The position numbers were made by a program, and so were the translations under genes. A model generated the notes under the pieces. That model worked only from the letters and a program-made list of their open reading frames with translations. It did no database searches and had not been told where the DNA came from. 64,000 nt of DNA from Nitrobacter vulgaris (GTDB lineage Bacteria; Pseudomonadota; Alphaproteobacteria; Rhizobiales; Xanthobacteraceae), in assembly GCF_031453995.1 (NCBI RefSeq), contig NZ_JAVDPZ010000001.1, positions 62,001-126,000 on the forward strand, given 5' to 3'. Shown piece by piece: positions 42,198-51,968 of this stretch (position 1 is the first letter of the stretch; the number at the start of each line of letters is the position of its first letter).

Positions 42198-43421
42198 ATG
42201 AGTGCTGTTCCGTTGAAAAACGACAAGCCGGTTGAGGCTGGCGTCAGGACCGTGACGGTTCTGGGAGCGACCGGATCGATCGGCGACAGCACCATGGATT
42301 TGTTGCGCGGCGCGCCCGGCCGCTATCGGGTCGAGGCCCTAACCGCGAACTCCAATGTTGAAGGCCTTGTCAAGCTGGCGCGCGAATTCGACGCGCGGTT
42401 TGTGGCGGTCGCGGATACCGCTCGCTTTGGCGAATTAAAGGATGCGCTTGCTGGTAGCGGTATCGAGTGTGGTGTCGGCGAAAGCGCGATCATCGAGGCC
42501 GCTTCGCGTCCAGCCGACTGGCTGATGGCCGCGGTGAGCGGCGCGGCTGGACTGAAGCCCGCGCTTGCAGCCGTCGATCGAGGGACGACGATTGCGCTTG
42601 CGAACAAGGAATGCCTGGTCTGCGCCGGCGATTTCTTCATGCAGCGCGCCGCGAAGGCGGGAGCTTGCATCCTGCCAGCGGACTCCGAACACAATGCCTT
42701 GTTTCAGGCTCTGAGTTCGGGAAATCGCGATGAACTCACGCGCGTCATCATCACCGCGTCAGGAGGACCGTTTCGCACCTGGGCGGCAGCTGACATCGAG
42801 AAGGCGACGTTGGCGCAGGCGTTGAAGCACCCGAACTGGAGCATGGGACAGAAGATCACCATCGATTCAGCGTCGATGATGAACAAGGGGCTCGAAGTCA
42901 TTGAGGCCGCCTGCCTGTTTGCGCTGACGCCGGACGAGATCGACGTCCTGGTTCACCCGCAATCGATCGTCCACGGCATGGTCGAGTTCTCAGACCGATC
43001 CGTCGTCGCTCAACTTGGCACCCCCGACATGCGGACGCCGATCGCACATTGCCTCGGTTGGCCGGAACGCATTGCGGGACCGGCGGCGAAGCTCGATCTC
43101 GCTAAAATCGGACAACTGACTTTCGAGGCGCCGGATTTCGCCCGATTCCCGGCGTTGCGGCTCGCTTATGATGCGCTGCGGACCGGAAATGGCGCAACCA
43201 CGGTCTACAACGCTGCAAACGAGATCGCCGTCGCGGCGTTTATCGCTGAGAAGATCAGATTTGGCGCCATCGCACGCCTGGTCGAAGCCACCATGAATGG
43301 CTGGGTCCGGGCAGGAAATCTCGCGCCCTTGGCGTCGGCTGATGACGCCATCGCCGTTGACCATAACGCGCGAAATATGGCTGCTTCACTATTGCCTCAA
43401 ATTGCCGCAAAGGCATCTTAG
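42198..43421 (+). CDS. dxr: 1-deoxy-D-xylulose-5-phosphate reductoisomerase
   Basis: Second step of the MEP isoprenoid pathway. The 407 residues show the NADPH site VLGATGSIGDSTMDLL, the metal-binding PADSEHNALFQAL, ASGGPFR, and HPNWSMGQKITIDSASMMNKG. It follows cdsA by three bases. Its product feeds undecaprenyl synthesis by UppS two genes upstream. Confidence 0.97.
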   Translation: MSAVPLKNDKPVEAGVRTVTVLGATGSIGDSTMDLLRGAPGRYRVEALTANSNVEGLVKLAREFDARFVAVADTARFGELKDALAGSGIECGVGESAIIEAASRPADWLMAAVSGAAGLKPALAAVDRGTTIALANKECLVCAGDFFMQRAAKAGACILPADSEHNALFQALSSGNRDELTRVIITASGGPFRTWAAADIEKATLAQALKHPNWSMGQKITIDSASMMNKGLEVIEAACLFALTPDEIDVLVHPQSIVHGMVEFSDRSVVAQLGTPDMRTPIAHCLGWPERIAGPAAKLDLAKIGQLTFEAPDFARFPALRLAYDALRTGNGATTVYNAANEIAVAAFIAEKIRFGAIARLVEATMNGWVRAGNLAPLASADDAIAVDHNARNMAASLLPQIAAKAS

Positions 43422-43466
43422 GCGTGGACGGGAACAGGGCCACCGGCACTGGACGAGGGAAACGGA

Positions 43467-44618
43467 ATGGCCGATTTTTTTCTTAATAGTTTCAATATGC
43501 TAAGCTCAGGTTTGATTGGCTACATCGTTCCGTTCCTGTTTGTCCTCACCATCGTTGTTTTCTTTCACGAACTTGGCCATTTTCTCGTTGCGCGCTGGAC
43601 GGGCGTGAAGGTGCTGACATTTTCCGTGGGCTTCGGACCCGAGCTGGCGGGCTTCAACGACAGGCACGGAACGCGCTGGAAGCTCTCCGCGATTCCCCTG
43701 GGCGGATACGTCAGGTTCTTTGGCGATGATTCCGAAGCCAGCAATCCCTCGAACGCGACCCTTGCCTCCATGACGGCGGAGGAGCGCGAGAGCAGCTTTC
43801 ATCACAAGAAGGTTGGTCCGCGCGCCGCGATCGTTGCTGCCGGCCCCATCGCCAACTTTATCCTCGCGATTGTTATTTTCGCTAGCCTGTTGATGTTTCT
43901 CGGTAAGCCCAGCACGACAGCTCGCGTAGACGGGATACAGGCCGGCAGCGCCGCTGAAGCCGCCGGTTTCAAGGCCGGCGATATCGTGGCCGCGATCAAT
44001 GGCGGTAAGATCGACAGCTTTTCTGACATGCAGCGGATCGTCGGCACCAGTGCCGGCGAGACGCTGACATTCGCAGTGAAGCGAGGCGATTCCATCATTG
44101 ATCTCAAAGGAGTGCCGGAGCTCAAGGAGATCAAGGACCGGTTCGGAAACATTTACCGGATCGGCGTTCTCGGAATCACGCGCGCGACCTCGCCAGGGGA
44201 CGTCACCAGGGAATATGTGAACCCGGCGGTGGCACTATGGTTGGGAGTTAAGGAAACCTGGTTCGTGGTCGACCGCACGATGGCTTATATCGGCGGGATT
44301 TTCACCGGGCGCGAGGCCGCCGACCAGGTTGGAGGACCGCTGCGGATTGCTCAGATTTCCGGGCAGGTAGCCACGATCGGCTTCGCTGAGTTGATCCATC
44401 TTGCCGCCGTTCTTTCCGTATCGATTGGACTGCTAAACCTGTTTCCGGTTCCGTTGCTGGATGGCGGGCACCTTTTATTTTACGCGGCGGAAGCCGTGCG
44501 GGGTCGGCCGATATCCGAGCGTGCGCAGGAAGTGGGTTTTCGAATCGGGCTGGGTCTGGTGTTGATGTTAATGGTTTTCGCCACCTACAACGATATTCTG
44601 CACCTGGCTGGATCGTGA
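43467..44618 (+). CDS. rseP: Site-2 metalloprotease RseP/MmpA type
   Basis: Intramembrane zinc protease of 383 residues. The zinc motif is HELGH (34-38) in the first span, a single PDZ domain covers about 125-200 (GSAAEAAGFKAGDIVAAINGG), and the second motif LLDGGHLLFY has the ligand D332. It cleaves membrane-bound anti-sigma factors or signal-peptide remnants; the Caulobacter relative MmpA acts in polarity. It has one PDZ where E. coli RseP has two. Upstream of bamA, as in most proteobacteria. Confidence 0.94.
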   Translation: MADFFLNSFNMLSSGLIGYIVPFLFVLTIVVFFHELGHFLVARWTGVKVLTFSVGFGPELAGFNDRHGTRWKLSAIPLGGYVRFFGDDSEASNPSNATLASMTAEERESSFHHKKVGPRAAIVAAGPIANFILAIVIFASLLMFLGKPSTTARVDGIQAGSAAEAAGFKAGDIVAAINGGKIDSFSDMQRIVGTSAGETLTFAVKRGDSIIDLKGVPELKEIKDRFGNIYRIGVLGITRATSPGDVTREYVNPAVALWLGVKETWFVVDRTMAYIGGIFTGREAADQVGGPLRIAQISGQVATIGFAELIHLAAVLSVSIGLLNLFPVPLLDGGHLLFYAAEAVRGRPISERAQEVGFRIGLGLVLMLMVFATYNDILHLAGS

Positions 44619-44902
44619 GTCGTTCGCTCCAGGGCGGGATGAGCAAAAATTCTTCGCGGTTTTCCGCCCGCACGTCGCCCTGAAATTTCTTGGAATCGAT
44701 CACGTTCGATTCTGGCTGAGGCTTAATCCAGGATCGTTGTGATTCGGGCGTGACTTATGGGCAACGTCTTGGAATTAAATTAGAATTGCACTGCGAATGG
44801 CCGTTTGCCACTGAAGGAAAATTGGCTACAAACAGCGCGAATGGGAATCTGCCGCCTGAGGGGGAACTGGGCGGCGTCAGAATTGATAAGGGCGCGTTGC
44901 GC

Positions 44903-47431
44903 ATGAATGTTGGAATGCGAGTGTTAAGGGGGACATTGCTCGCCGCCCTGATTTCCATTGGCGTGCCGGTCGCCGCTGTGATGACCGTCCCACTCGTGTC
45001 GTCTCCCGCTGCCGCCCAGACGCTGTCGTCGATCTCCGTCGAGGGGAACCGCCGCGTCGAGTTGGATACGATCCGTTCCTATTTCAAGCCGGATGCCAGC
45101 GGGCGCCTTGACCAGGCCAGCATCGATGACGCCTTGAAAGCGCTGATCGAAACCGGCCTGTTTCAGGATGTCAGGATCAACCGGGTGGGGAACGGGCTGG
45201 TGGTCTCGGTCGTCGAGAATCCGGTCATCAACCGGGTTGCCTTCGAGGGCAACAAGAAGGTGAAGGACGATCAACTGAAGTCGGAAATCCAGTCCAAGCC
45301 GCGCGGTACGTTTTCCCGGCCGATGGTTCAGTCTGACGTCCGGCGAATCGTCGAAATCTATCGCCATTCCGGCCGCTACGATGTGCACGTCACACCCGAG
45401 TTCATCGAACAGCCCAACAACCGCGTCGATCTCATCTTCACGATCGCTGAAGGAGACAAGACCGGCATCGCCTCGATTGAGTTTATCGGCAACCAAGCCT
45501 TTTCGTCCTACCGGCTGAAGGACGTCATCAAGACGCACGAATCGAACTTCCTTAGCTTCCTCGGCGGAGGGGACACCTATGATCCCGACCGCGTCGAGGC
45601 CGACCGCGACTTGCTGCGCCGCTATTATCTGAAGCATGGCTATGCCGATGTTCAGATCATCGCCGCCCTGACCGAATACGATCCCGGTCGCCACGGGTTC
45701 CTCGTGACCTTCAAGATTGACGAAGGCCAGCAGTACCGCGTCGGATCGGTGGCGTTTGAGTCGTCGATTCCGACATTCGACGGAAATTCGATGCGCAGTT
45801 TTTCTCGTGTCAACGTCGGATCGCTCTACAACGCCGAAGCACTGGAGAAGTCCGTCGAAGAGATGCAAGTCGAAGCGTCGCGGCGCGGGTATGCTTTCGC
45901 CGTCGTGCGCCCGCGAGGCGATCGTAACTTCGATGCCCATACCGTCTCAATCGTATTCGCGATCGACGAGGGTCCGCGAACCTATATCGAGCGCATCAAC
46001 GTCAGGGGCAACACACGGACGCGAGACTATGTGATCCGGCGTGAGTTCGATATTTCGGAGGGCGATGCCTACAATAGGTCGCTGGTAGATCGTGCGGAGC
46101 GCCGCCTGAAAAATCTCGACTTCTTCAAGACGGTCAAGATCACGACTGAGCCTGGCTCTTCAAGTGACCGCGTGATTCTCGACGTCGAGGTCGAAGACAA
46201 ATCGACCGGTGATTTCTCGGTGTCCGGCGGCTTTTCGACGACCCAAGGCGCGCTTGCGGAAGTCAGCGTCTCCGAGCGCAATCTGCTCGGCCGTGGTCTG
46301 TATGCGAAGGCCTCGGTCCAATACGGGCAGTGGGCGAGGGGATACTCGCTGTCGTTTGTCGAGCCGTTCCTGCTGGATTATCGCGTCGCGCTCGGGCTCG
46401 ACCTTTACCAGCGCGAACAACTCGCCAACCAATGGATTTCCTATAACATGAAGACGCTCGGATTCAGCCCGCGGCTGGGCTTCGGCCTGCGGGAGGATCT
46501 GACGCTGCAACTGCGTTATTCGATCTTCCAGCAGGAGATCGGCCTGCCGAGCGCTCTGCGGAACTGTAACAACAACTTCGGCGACCCGAACTACAATCCC
46601 TCGCCAGCGTTCATGAATGCCAATGGAGTGTGGGATGGTTCGAGCCTCGGCTGCTACTCCGATGGCGAGGCCTCTCTGCCGATCCGCCGGGAGCTGGAGC
46701 GCGGCCGGACGCTGACCTCGATGCTCGGCTACACGCTGACCTACAACACCCTCGATAACAACAAGAACCCGACCGCTGGTCTGCTGATCGATTTCAGGCA
46801 GGATTTTGCCGGCGTCGGCGGCGACGTCAAATACCTTAAGACGGCGCTCGACGCGAAGTACTATCAACCACTGGTCTCCGACATTGTCGGGCTGATCCAT
46901 CTGCAAGGCGGTATTCTGAACAATGTCGGCGCCTATGCCGGTCAGAACGGAATCCGCATGCTGGATAACTTCCAGATGGGACCAAATCTGGTGCGAGGCT
47001 TCGCGCCGTACGGCATCGGTCCGCGCGATATCAATTTCCTGAGCACGAGGGATGCTTTGGGCGGCACCAAGTACTGGGGCGCGTCGGTCGAGTTGCAGAT
47101 GCCGTTCTGGTTCATGCCGAAGGAAGTGGGTTTGAAGGGCGCCGTTTACGCGGATGCCGGCTCGCTCTGGGGCTACCAGGGACCAACGTCGTACGCACTG
47201 ACCAATGAAATCAATGCGCCCGGCTGTGTGCGAAGCACGTCGAGCACCAGTCCGGGTACCTGCGCGGGTCTTCAATTTGACGACACCAATGTGGTCCGAA
47301 GCTCGGTCGGCGTCGGCTTGATCTGGCAGTCTCCGTTTGGCCCGCTTCGCTTCGACTACGCCGTGCCGATCACGAAGGGTCAGTACGACCGCGTGCAGGA
47401 GTTCAGGTTTGGCGGCGGAACCACGTTCTGA
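44903..47431 (+). CDS. bamA: Outer membrane protein assembly factor BamA
   Basis: Central part of the machine that inserts beta-barrel proteins. The 842 residues have a signal peptide ending AAAQTLSS (about residue 36), five POTRA domains to about 440 (ISVEGNRRVELDTI, VAFEGNKKVKDDQL, IEFIGNQAFSSYRL, INVRGNTRTRDYVIRREFD), and a 16-strand barrel with the conserved LVRGFAPYGIGPRD loop and end FRFGGGTTF. The start at 44903 (MNVGMRVLRG) is taken; the frame stays open 51 codons upstream but without a signal-peptide shape. Confidence 0.95.
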   Translation: MNVGMRVLRGTLLAALISIGVPVAAVMTVPLVSSPAAAQTLSSISVEGNRRVELDTIRSYFKPDASGRLDQASIDDALKALIETGLFQDVRINRVGNGLVVSVVENPVINRVAFEGNKKVKDDQLKSEIQSKPRGTFSRPMVQSDVRRIVEIYRHSGRYDVHVTPEFIEQPNNRVDLIFTIAEGDKTGIASIEFIGNQAFSSYRLKDVIKTHESNFLSFLGGGDTYDPDRVEADRDLLRRYYLKHGYADVQIIAALTEYDPGRHGFLVTFKIDEGQQYRVGSVAFESSIPTFDGNSMRSFSRVNVGSLYNAEALEKSVEEMQVEASRRGYAFAVVRPRGDRNFDAHTVSIVFAIDEGPRTYIERINVRGNTRTRDYVIRREFDISEGDAYNRSLVDRAERRLKNLDFFKTVKITTEPGSSSDRVILDVEVEDKSTGDFSVSGGFSTTQGALAEVSVSERNLLGRGLYAKASVQYGQWARGYSLSFVEPFLLDYRVALGLDLYQREQLANQWISYNMKTLGFSPRLGFGLREDLTLQLRYSIFQQEIGLPSALRNCNNNFGDPNYNPSPAFMNANGVWDGSSLGCYSDGEASLPIRRELERGRTLTSMLGYTLTYNTLDNNKNPTAGLLIDFRQDFAGVGGDVKYLKTALDAKYYQPLVSDIVGLIHLQGGILNNVGAYAGQNGIRMLDNFQMGPNLVRGFAPYGIGPRDINFLSTRDALGGTKYWGASVELQMPFWFMPKEVGLKGAVYADAGSLWGYQGPTSYALTNEINAPGCVRSTSSTSPGTCAGLQFDDTNVVRSSVGVGLIWQSPFGPLRFDYAVPITKGQYDRVQEFRFGGGTTF

Positions 47432-47463
47432 GCGTGACCACTGCGCGAACCGCGACGGATGGA

Positions 47464-48540
47464 ATGACGCAACCGGCATTCTTTAAGCGGCCGCCGCCGC
47501 TGACTTTGGCGGAGATAGCCTCATCGACGGGAGCGCAGTTGGTCGATGCGTCCCGGAGCGACCTTCGGATTGTCGGCTTGGCCTCACTCGATCAGGCCGG
47601 CCCTATGCATCTCGCGTTTTTTGACAACCACAAATATACCGCGCAACTTGCGGCGACCAAGGCCGGCGCCTGTTTGGTCGGTCCGCGTTTCGAAGCTGAT
47701 GTTCCGGCTCATGTGGCGGTTCTGCGCTCGAAAGCTCCGTTTCGTGCGTTCGTAAGCATCGCTCGTGATTTTCATGACGATGTGTTGCGGCCGCAGTCCT
47801 GGTTTGATAACGCGGCTATCGCTGCATCCGCCGTCATACATCCGTCTGCGCATCTCGAAGACGAAGTCGTGATCGATCCGTTGGCGGTGATCGGTCCGGA
47901 AGTGCAGATCGGGACTGGTTCGGTTATCGGTTCTGGTGCTGTGATTGGCCCAGGCGTCCGGATCGGCAGAAACTGCAACGTCGGTGCAGGAACGACGATT
48001 CAGGCTGCCTTTATCGGCAACAATGTTCTCATCCACCCGGGCTGCCATATCGGGCAGGACGGTTACGGTTTCATTTTCTTTGGCTCGGAAGGTCATGTGA
48101 AGGTCCCGCAGACCGGACGTGTGCTGATCCAGAATGATGTCGAAATCGGCGCGGGTACGACCATTGACCGCGGCAGCCTGCGCGACACCGTCATCGGAGA
48201 AGGAACAAAAATCGATAATCAGGTTCAGGTCGGGCACAACGTGACGATCGGCCGGCGTTGCCTGCTGGCGGCGCAGATCGGCCTGGCGGGCAGCCTGACG
48301 ATCGGCGACAACGTGGCGCTGGGCGCCAAGGTCGGAATCAACAACCACCTTCACATCGGTGACGGCGCGCAGGTCACTGCCATGAGCGGGGTCAAGGACG
48401 ATATCCCCCCGAACGGTCGCTGGGGCGGTTATTTCGCGAAACCGACCAAGCAATGGTACCGCGAACTTTTTGCAGTGGAGCGCCTGGCGCGCAATAGTGC
48501 TCCTAATGCCGGATCGGCCAAAGCCGCTCCGAAGGATTGA
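47464..48540 (+). CDS. lpxD: UDP-3-O-acylglucosamine N-acyltransferase
   Basis: Third step of lipid A synthesis. The 358 residues have the N-terminal uridine-binding domain (LTLAEIASSTGAQLVD) and a left-handed beta-helix of hexapeptide repeats (VIHPSAHLEDEVVIDPLAVIG onward as spaced I/V-G repeats), with the catalytic His in QVGHNVTIG. The ATG at 47464 (MTQPAFFKRP) fits relatives; a GTG ten codons earlier is nearer the bamA stop. It is transcribed with fabZ, lpxA, lpxI, lpxB. Confidence 0.94.
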   Translation: MTQPAFFKRPPPLTLAEIASSTGAQLVDASRSDLRIVGLASLDQAGPMHLAFFDNHKYTAQLAATKAGACLVGPRFEADVPAHVAVLRSKAPFRAFVSIARDFHDDVLRPQSWFDNAAIAASAVIHPSAHLEDEVVIDPLAVIGPEVQIGTGSVIGSGAVIGPGVRIGRNCNVGAGTTIQAAFIGNNVLIHPGCHIGQDGYGFIFFGSEGHVKVPQTGRVLIQNDVEIGAGTTIDRGSLRDTVIGEGTKIDNQVQVGHNVTIGRRCLLAAQIGLAGSLTIGDNVALGAKVGINNHLHIGDGAQVTAMSGVKDDIPPNGRWGGYFAKPTKQWYRELFAVERLARNSAPNAGSAKAAPKD

Positions 48541-48571
48541 ATTACCGAATGAAGGATCGAGGTGCTGAGTA

Positions 48572-49027
48572 ATGGAGTCGCCGGTCAGGTTCGAGCATGT
48601 GGACATTGCCACCATTCTCAAGACCCTTCCTCATCGTTATCCGTTTTTGCTGATCGACCGGGTTCTCAATATTCGGGCCGACCATAGTGGGGTCGGCGTG
48701 AAGAACGTCACGGTCAACGAGCCTGCATTCCAGGGGCATTTTCCGGAACGACCGGTTTATCCGGGAGTGCTTATGATCGAGGGGATGGCACAGACGGCGG
48801 GCGTCATCGGCATCATGTCGGTGGAGGGCACGGAAAAGCCGCGCGCGGTTTATTTTCTGACGATCGATAAATGCAAGTTTCGCAAACCAGTCATGCCCGG
48901 CGATATTGTCGAGTATCACATGCGCAGCATCGGGCGCCGTAAGACGATGTGGTGGTTTCACGGTGATGCCAAGGTGAACGGCGTGGTCGTCGCCGAGGCG
49001 GACGTCGGCGCGATGCTGACCGACTGA
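48572..49027 (+). CDS. fabZ: 3-hydroxyacyl-ACP dehydratase FabZ
   Basis: Removes water from hydroxyacyl-ACP in fatty acid synthesis, competing with LpxA/LpxD for the same substrate pool. The 151 residues contain the hot-dog helix motif GHFPERPVYPGVLMIEGMAQ with catalytic H56 and E70. The stop overlaps the lpxA ATG by one base, so the two competing enzymes are made together. Confidence 0.97.
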   Translation: MESPVRFEHVDIATILKTLPHRYPFLLIDRVLNIRADHSGVGVKNVTVNEPAFQGHFPERPVYPGVLMIEGMAQTAGVIGIMSVEGTEKPRAVYFLTIDKCKFRKPVMPGDIVEYHMRSIGRRKTMWWFHGDAKVNGVVVAEADVGAMLTD

Positions 49028-49833
49028 TGGGCAGGATCGATCCTACCGCCCGGATTGAAGCTGGCGCCGTGATTGGAGAATCGACCGAGATTGGGCCGTT
49101 CTGCACGGTTGGTCCCCACGTCGTCCTCGGTCCGAACTGCCGCCTGATCTCGCATGTGTCCATCACGGGACACACAACTATCGGGGCCAATTGCACGATC
49201 TATCCGTTCGCGGCGCTTGGTGGCGCGCCACAGGATATGGGTTATGGGAACGAGCCGACGCGCCTTGAGATTGGCGACGGCTGCACGATCCGTGAAAGTG
49301 TGACGATGAACGTCGGCACACCCAAGGATGTCGGCGTTACACGCATCGGCGCGCGTGGGTTCTTCATGAGTTACAGCCATGTCGGCCACGACTGCCAGGT
49401 CGGCGATGACGTGATTTTTGCCAATTCGGCAACGCTGGGCGGACACTGCAAAGTCGGGGATTTCGTCTATATCGGCGGTCTTTCTGCCGTGCATCAATTC
49501 GCACGTATCGGCAGGCAGGCTATGATCGGCGGCCTCACGGGCATCCGTGGCGATGTTATTCCCTACGGCTTCGTCAATGGCCAGCATGGGCATCTTGAGG
49601 GCCTTAACGTTGTCGGCATGAGACGCCGCAAGTTCACCCGCGAGCGTCTCGTCAAGGTCAGGTCGTTCTATCAGGAACTGTTTTACGGGCCGGGTCTCTT
49701 TGCAGACCGTCTCCAGCGTGTCCAATCACGTGCGTCAGACGATCCTGCTATTGCGGAGATACTGACGTTTATTGGCGAGGATAAACATCGTCCTCTCTGT
49801 CTGCCGGAGGACGGCGCAAACAAATCCGCATAG
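49027..49833 (+). CDS. lpxA: UDP-N-acetylglucosamine acyltransferase
   Basis: First step of lipid A synthesis. The 268 residues form hexapeptide repeats (IDPTARIEAGAVIGESTEIG, CTVGPHVVLGPNC), with the catalytic His H121 in MSYSHVGHDCQVGDDV and the C-terminal helical domain from about 190. LpxA is coupled to fabZ by a one-base overlap. Confidence 0.97.
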   Translation: MGRIDPTARIEAGAVIGESTEIGPFCTVGPHVVLGPNCRLISHVSITGHTTIGANCTIYPFAALGGAPQDMGYGNEPTRLEIGDGCTIRESVTMNVGTPKDVGVTRIGARGFFMSYSHVGHDCQVGDDVIFANSATLGGHCKVGDFVYIGGLSAVHQFARIGRQAMIGGLTGIRGDVIPYGFVNGQHGHLEGLNVVGMRRRKFTRERLVKVRSFYQELFYGPGLFADRLQRVQSRASDDPAIAEILTFIGEDKHRPLCLPEDGANKSA

Positions 49834-49852
49834 CGGAGTCGGCGTGTTAGTC

Positions 49853-50710
49853 ATGACTGATCGTGTTTCGGGTATTTCCTCGCCGATCGGCTTGATCGCC
49901 GGCGGCGGAGTATTGCCGTTCGCGGTTGCCGATTCGCTGACCGCGCGAGGTCTCAAACCCGTCTTCTTCGCGTTGAAGGGCGTATGCGACCCGGAAAAGG
50001 TGTCGCATTTCACACATCACTGGATCGCGGTCGGCCAGATCGGAAAGGTTGTGCGGCTGTTGCGCGCGGAAAACTGCCGAGATCTGATTTTCATCGGGAC
50101 GCTGGTTCGCCCGGCGCTGTCGGAGATTCGCCTGGACTGGGGAACCGTCCGGGTGATGGGACATGTTTTGGCGGCGTTTCGGGGTGGCGATGACCATTTG
50201 CTGTCGGGGATCGGTCGCATTCTGGAACGTGACGGTTTCCGAATGGTGGGGATCAAGGACATCGCGCCGGATCTGCTGATGCCTGCCGGATGCCTGACCC
50301 GGAAAACTCCGGATCAATCCGCGGCCAGTGACATAGCTAAAGGGCTGGACATGCTGCGCGCCCTCAGTCCCTTCGACGTCGGGCAGGCTGTCGTTGTAAT
50401 CGACGGTCATGTGGTCGGCGTGGAGGGAATCGAAGGAACGGACGCGCTTTTGGCTCGTATCGCCCAACTGCGTGCCAACGGACGAATCCGTGCCAAGGGC
50501 CAGCGCGGCGTGCTCGTAAAGGCACCAAAGCACGGACAGGACTTGCGCTACGATCTGCCGACGCTAGGTCCGCAAACCATCGAAAATGCGGCCGCCGCCG
50601 GGCTAGCCGGACTGGCCGTTGTCGCCGGGAATACGCTCGTCGCAGAACCACAGGCGCTGGTCGGCGAGGCGGACGCATCAAACCTGTTCGTTGTCGGGCT
50701 GTCTGCATAA
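49853..50710 (+). CDS. lpxI: UDP-2,3-diacylglucosamine pyrophosphatase LpxI
   Basis: Hydrolyses UDP-2,3-diacylglucosamine to lipid X, the role that LpxH has in enterobacteria; LpxI is the usual alphaproteobacterial form (DUF1009). The 285 residues show IGLIAGGGVLPFAVADS at the start, FIGTLVRP, GGDDHLLSGIGRILE and a C-terminal AKGQRGVLVKAPKHGQDLRYD split into the active-site domain (DLPTLGPQTIE). ATG 49853 is given; a GTG at 49844, with GGAG five bases before it, has the better ribosome site and would add three residues. Between lpxA and lpxB. Confidence 0.93.
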   Translation: MTDRVSGISSPIGLIAGGGVLPFAVADSLTARGLKPVFFALKGVCDPEKVSHFTHHWIAVGQIGKVVRLLRAENCRDLIFIGTLVRPALSEIRLDWGTVRVMGHVLAAFRGGDDHLLSGIGRILERDGFRMVGIKDIAPDLLMPAGCLTRKTPDQSAASDIAKGLDMLRALSPFDVGQAVVVIDGHVVGVEGIEGTDALLARIAQLRANGRIRAKGQRGVLVKAPKHGQDLRYDLPTLGPQTIENAAAAGLAGLAVVAGNTLVAEPQALVGEADASNLFVVGLSA

Positions 50711-51903
50711 TGCCGGACAAGGCGTCAGCAGATCACTCCCGAAAAATATTTCTCATTGCAACGGAAGAGTCCGGCGACCGCCTCGGCTCCAGCCTGATGA
50801 AAGCTTTGCGGCGGCGGCTCGGCGACACTGTGCGGTTCGAAGGCGTCGGCGGTCAGTCAATGGCGCGCGAAGGTCTCGTGTCGTTGTTCCCGATCGAAGA
50901 TCTGTCGATCATGGGATTCGCGGCCGTGGTGAAGCAGCTTCCCATGATCCTGCGGCGGATACGCGAGACAGCGGATGCCGTTATCGCGGCTGCGCCGGAC
51001 ATGCTCGTCATTATCGACAGTCCCGACTTCACCCACCGCGTGGCGCGACGCGTGCGCGCTCGGCGGCGCGGCTTGCCGATCGTGGATTACGTCTCCCCCT
51101 CGGTGTGGGCCTGGCGGCCCGGCAGGGCGCGGGCCATGCGTAGCTATGTCGATCACGTATTGGCGCTGCTACCATTCGAACCGGAAGCGTATCGCAGGCT
51201 TGAAGGTCCCCCCTGCACCTATGTCGGCCATCCGCTACTCGAGCAGGTTGGAGTGCTGCGGCCGGACGCCGAGGAACGTCGGCGGCGCGATGAGGTAGCT
51301 CCGACGCTTCTGGTATTGCCCGGGAGCCGGCGTAGTGAAATCCGCCATCACCTCTCCGTCTTCGGCGAGACCATCGAGGTGTTGCGACAGAGCGCCCCCG
51401 AGATCGATGTAATTTTGCCCACAATGCCGCATCTCGTCGACGAGATCACAATAGCCGTCGCGAACTGGCCGCGTCGGCCAAGGATCGTGGTCGGCGACGA
51501 TGACAAGCGCGCCGCGTTTCGCGCGGCGCGCGCGGCACTCGCCAAGTCAGGCACCGTGACGCTCGAGCTTGCCTTGGCGGGCGTTCCGATGGTCGCTGCA
51601 TATAAAGGGGGTAGGGTGGAAGCGTGGATCGCGCAGCGCGTCGTTCGTGTATCATCGGTCATTCTGGCCAATCTCGTGATCGGTGAGAATGTCATCCCGG
51701 AACTCCTCCAGGAAAATTGTACAGCCCGGAATCTTGCGCCGGCGCTGCGGGAGGTTCTGACAGATTCACCGATGCGGCAGCTTCAGCTCGAGGCTTTTGC
51801 CAAGCTCGATACGATCATGTCCACAGGGCAGCGTTCGCCGAGTGAGCGCGCGGCCGATATCGTGCTCGAGGTCATGCGGGAGTCGCGCGGGCGGAAACGG
51901 TAG
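50710..51903 (+). CDS. lpxB: Lipid-A-disaccharide synthase
   Basis: Joins UDP-diacylglucosamine and lipid X to the disaccharide. The 397 residues belong to glycosyltransferase family 19: IATEESGDRLGSSLMKAL at the start, FEGVGGQSMAREGL, IDSPDFTHRVARRVR, YVSPSVWAWRPGRARAM, LLVLPGSRRSEIRHHL and SGTVTLELALAGVPMV. It overlaps the lpxI stop by one base and ends the cluster. Confidence 0.96.
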   Translation: MPDKASADHSRKIFLIATEESGDRLGSSLMKALRRRLGDTVRFEGVGGQSMAREGLVSLFPIEDLSIMGFAAVVKQLPMILRRIRETADAVIAAAPDMLVIIDSPDFTHRVARRVRARRRGLPIVDYVSPSVWAWRPGRARAMRSYVDHVLALLPFEPEAYRRLEGPPCTYVGHPLLEQVGVLRPDAEERRRRDEVAPTLLVLPGSRRSEIRHHLSVFGETIEVLRQSAPEIDVILPTMPHLVDEITIAVANWPRRPRIVVGDDDKRAAFRAARAALAKSGTVTLELALAGVPMVAAYKGGRVEAWIAQRVVRVSSVILANLVIGENVIPELLQENCTARNLAPALREVLTDSPMRQLQLEAFAKLDTIMSTGQRSPSERAADIVLEVMRESRGRKR

Positions 51904-51918
51904 AAGACTCCAGCTTTT

Positions 51919-51968
51919 GGATTTGACGCGTTTTCTTCACGCGAACCGGATTCCACTTCGCTCGAAAA
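51919..51968 (+). repeat. Dispersed intergenic repeat, half copy (family A, forward)
   Basis: GACGCGTTTTCTTCACGCG, AACCGGATTCCACTTCG and CTCGAAAAC match the right half of the copy at 21201-21245 almost exactly. It sits between the convergent lpxB and gltA ends and abuts the gltA stop. Confidence 0.85.

Noticed and set aside
44750..44902. In-frame upstream extension of BamA by 51 codons
   Set aside because: The extension is polar and would bury the signal peptide; relatives start near MRVLRG.
46160..47479. 439-codon open frame on the minus strand opposite bamA
   Set aside because: Compositional shadow of bamA; low complexity, no domain, no ribosome site.
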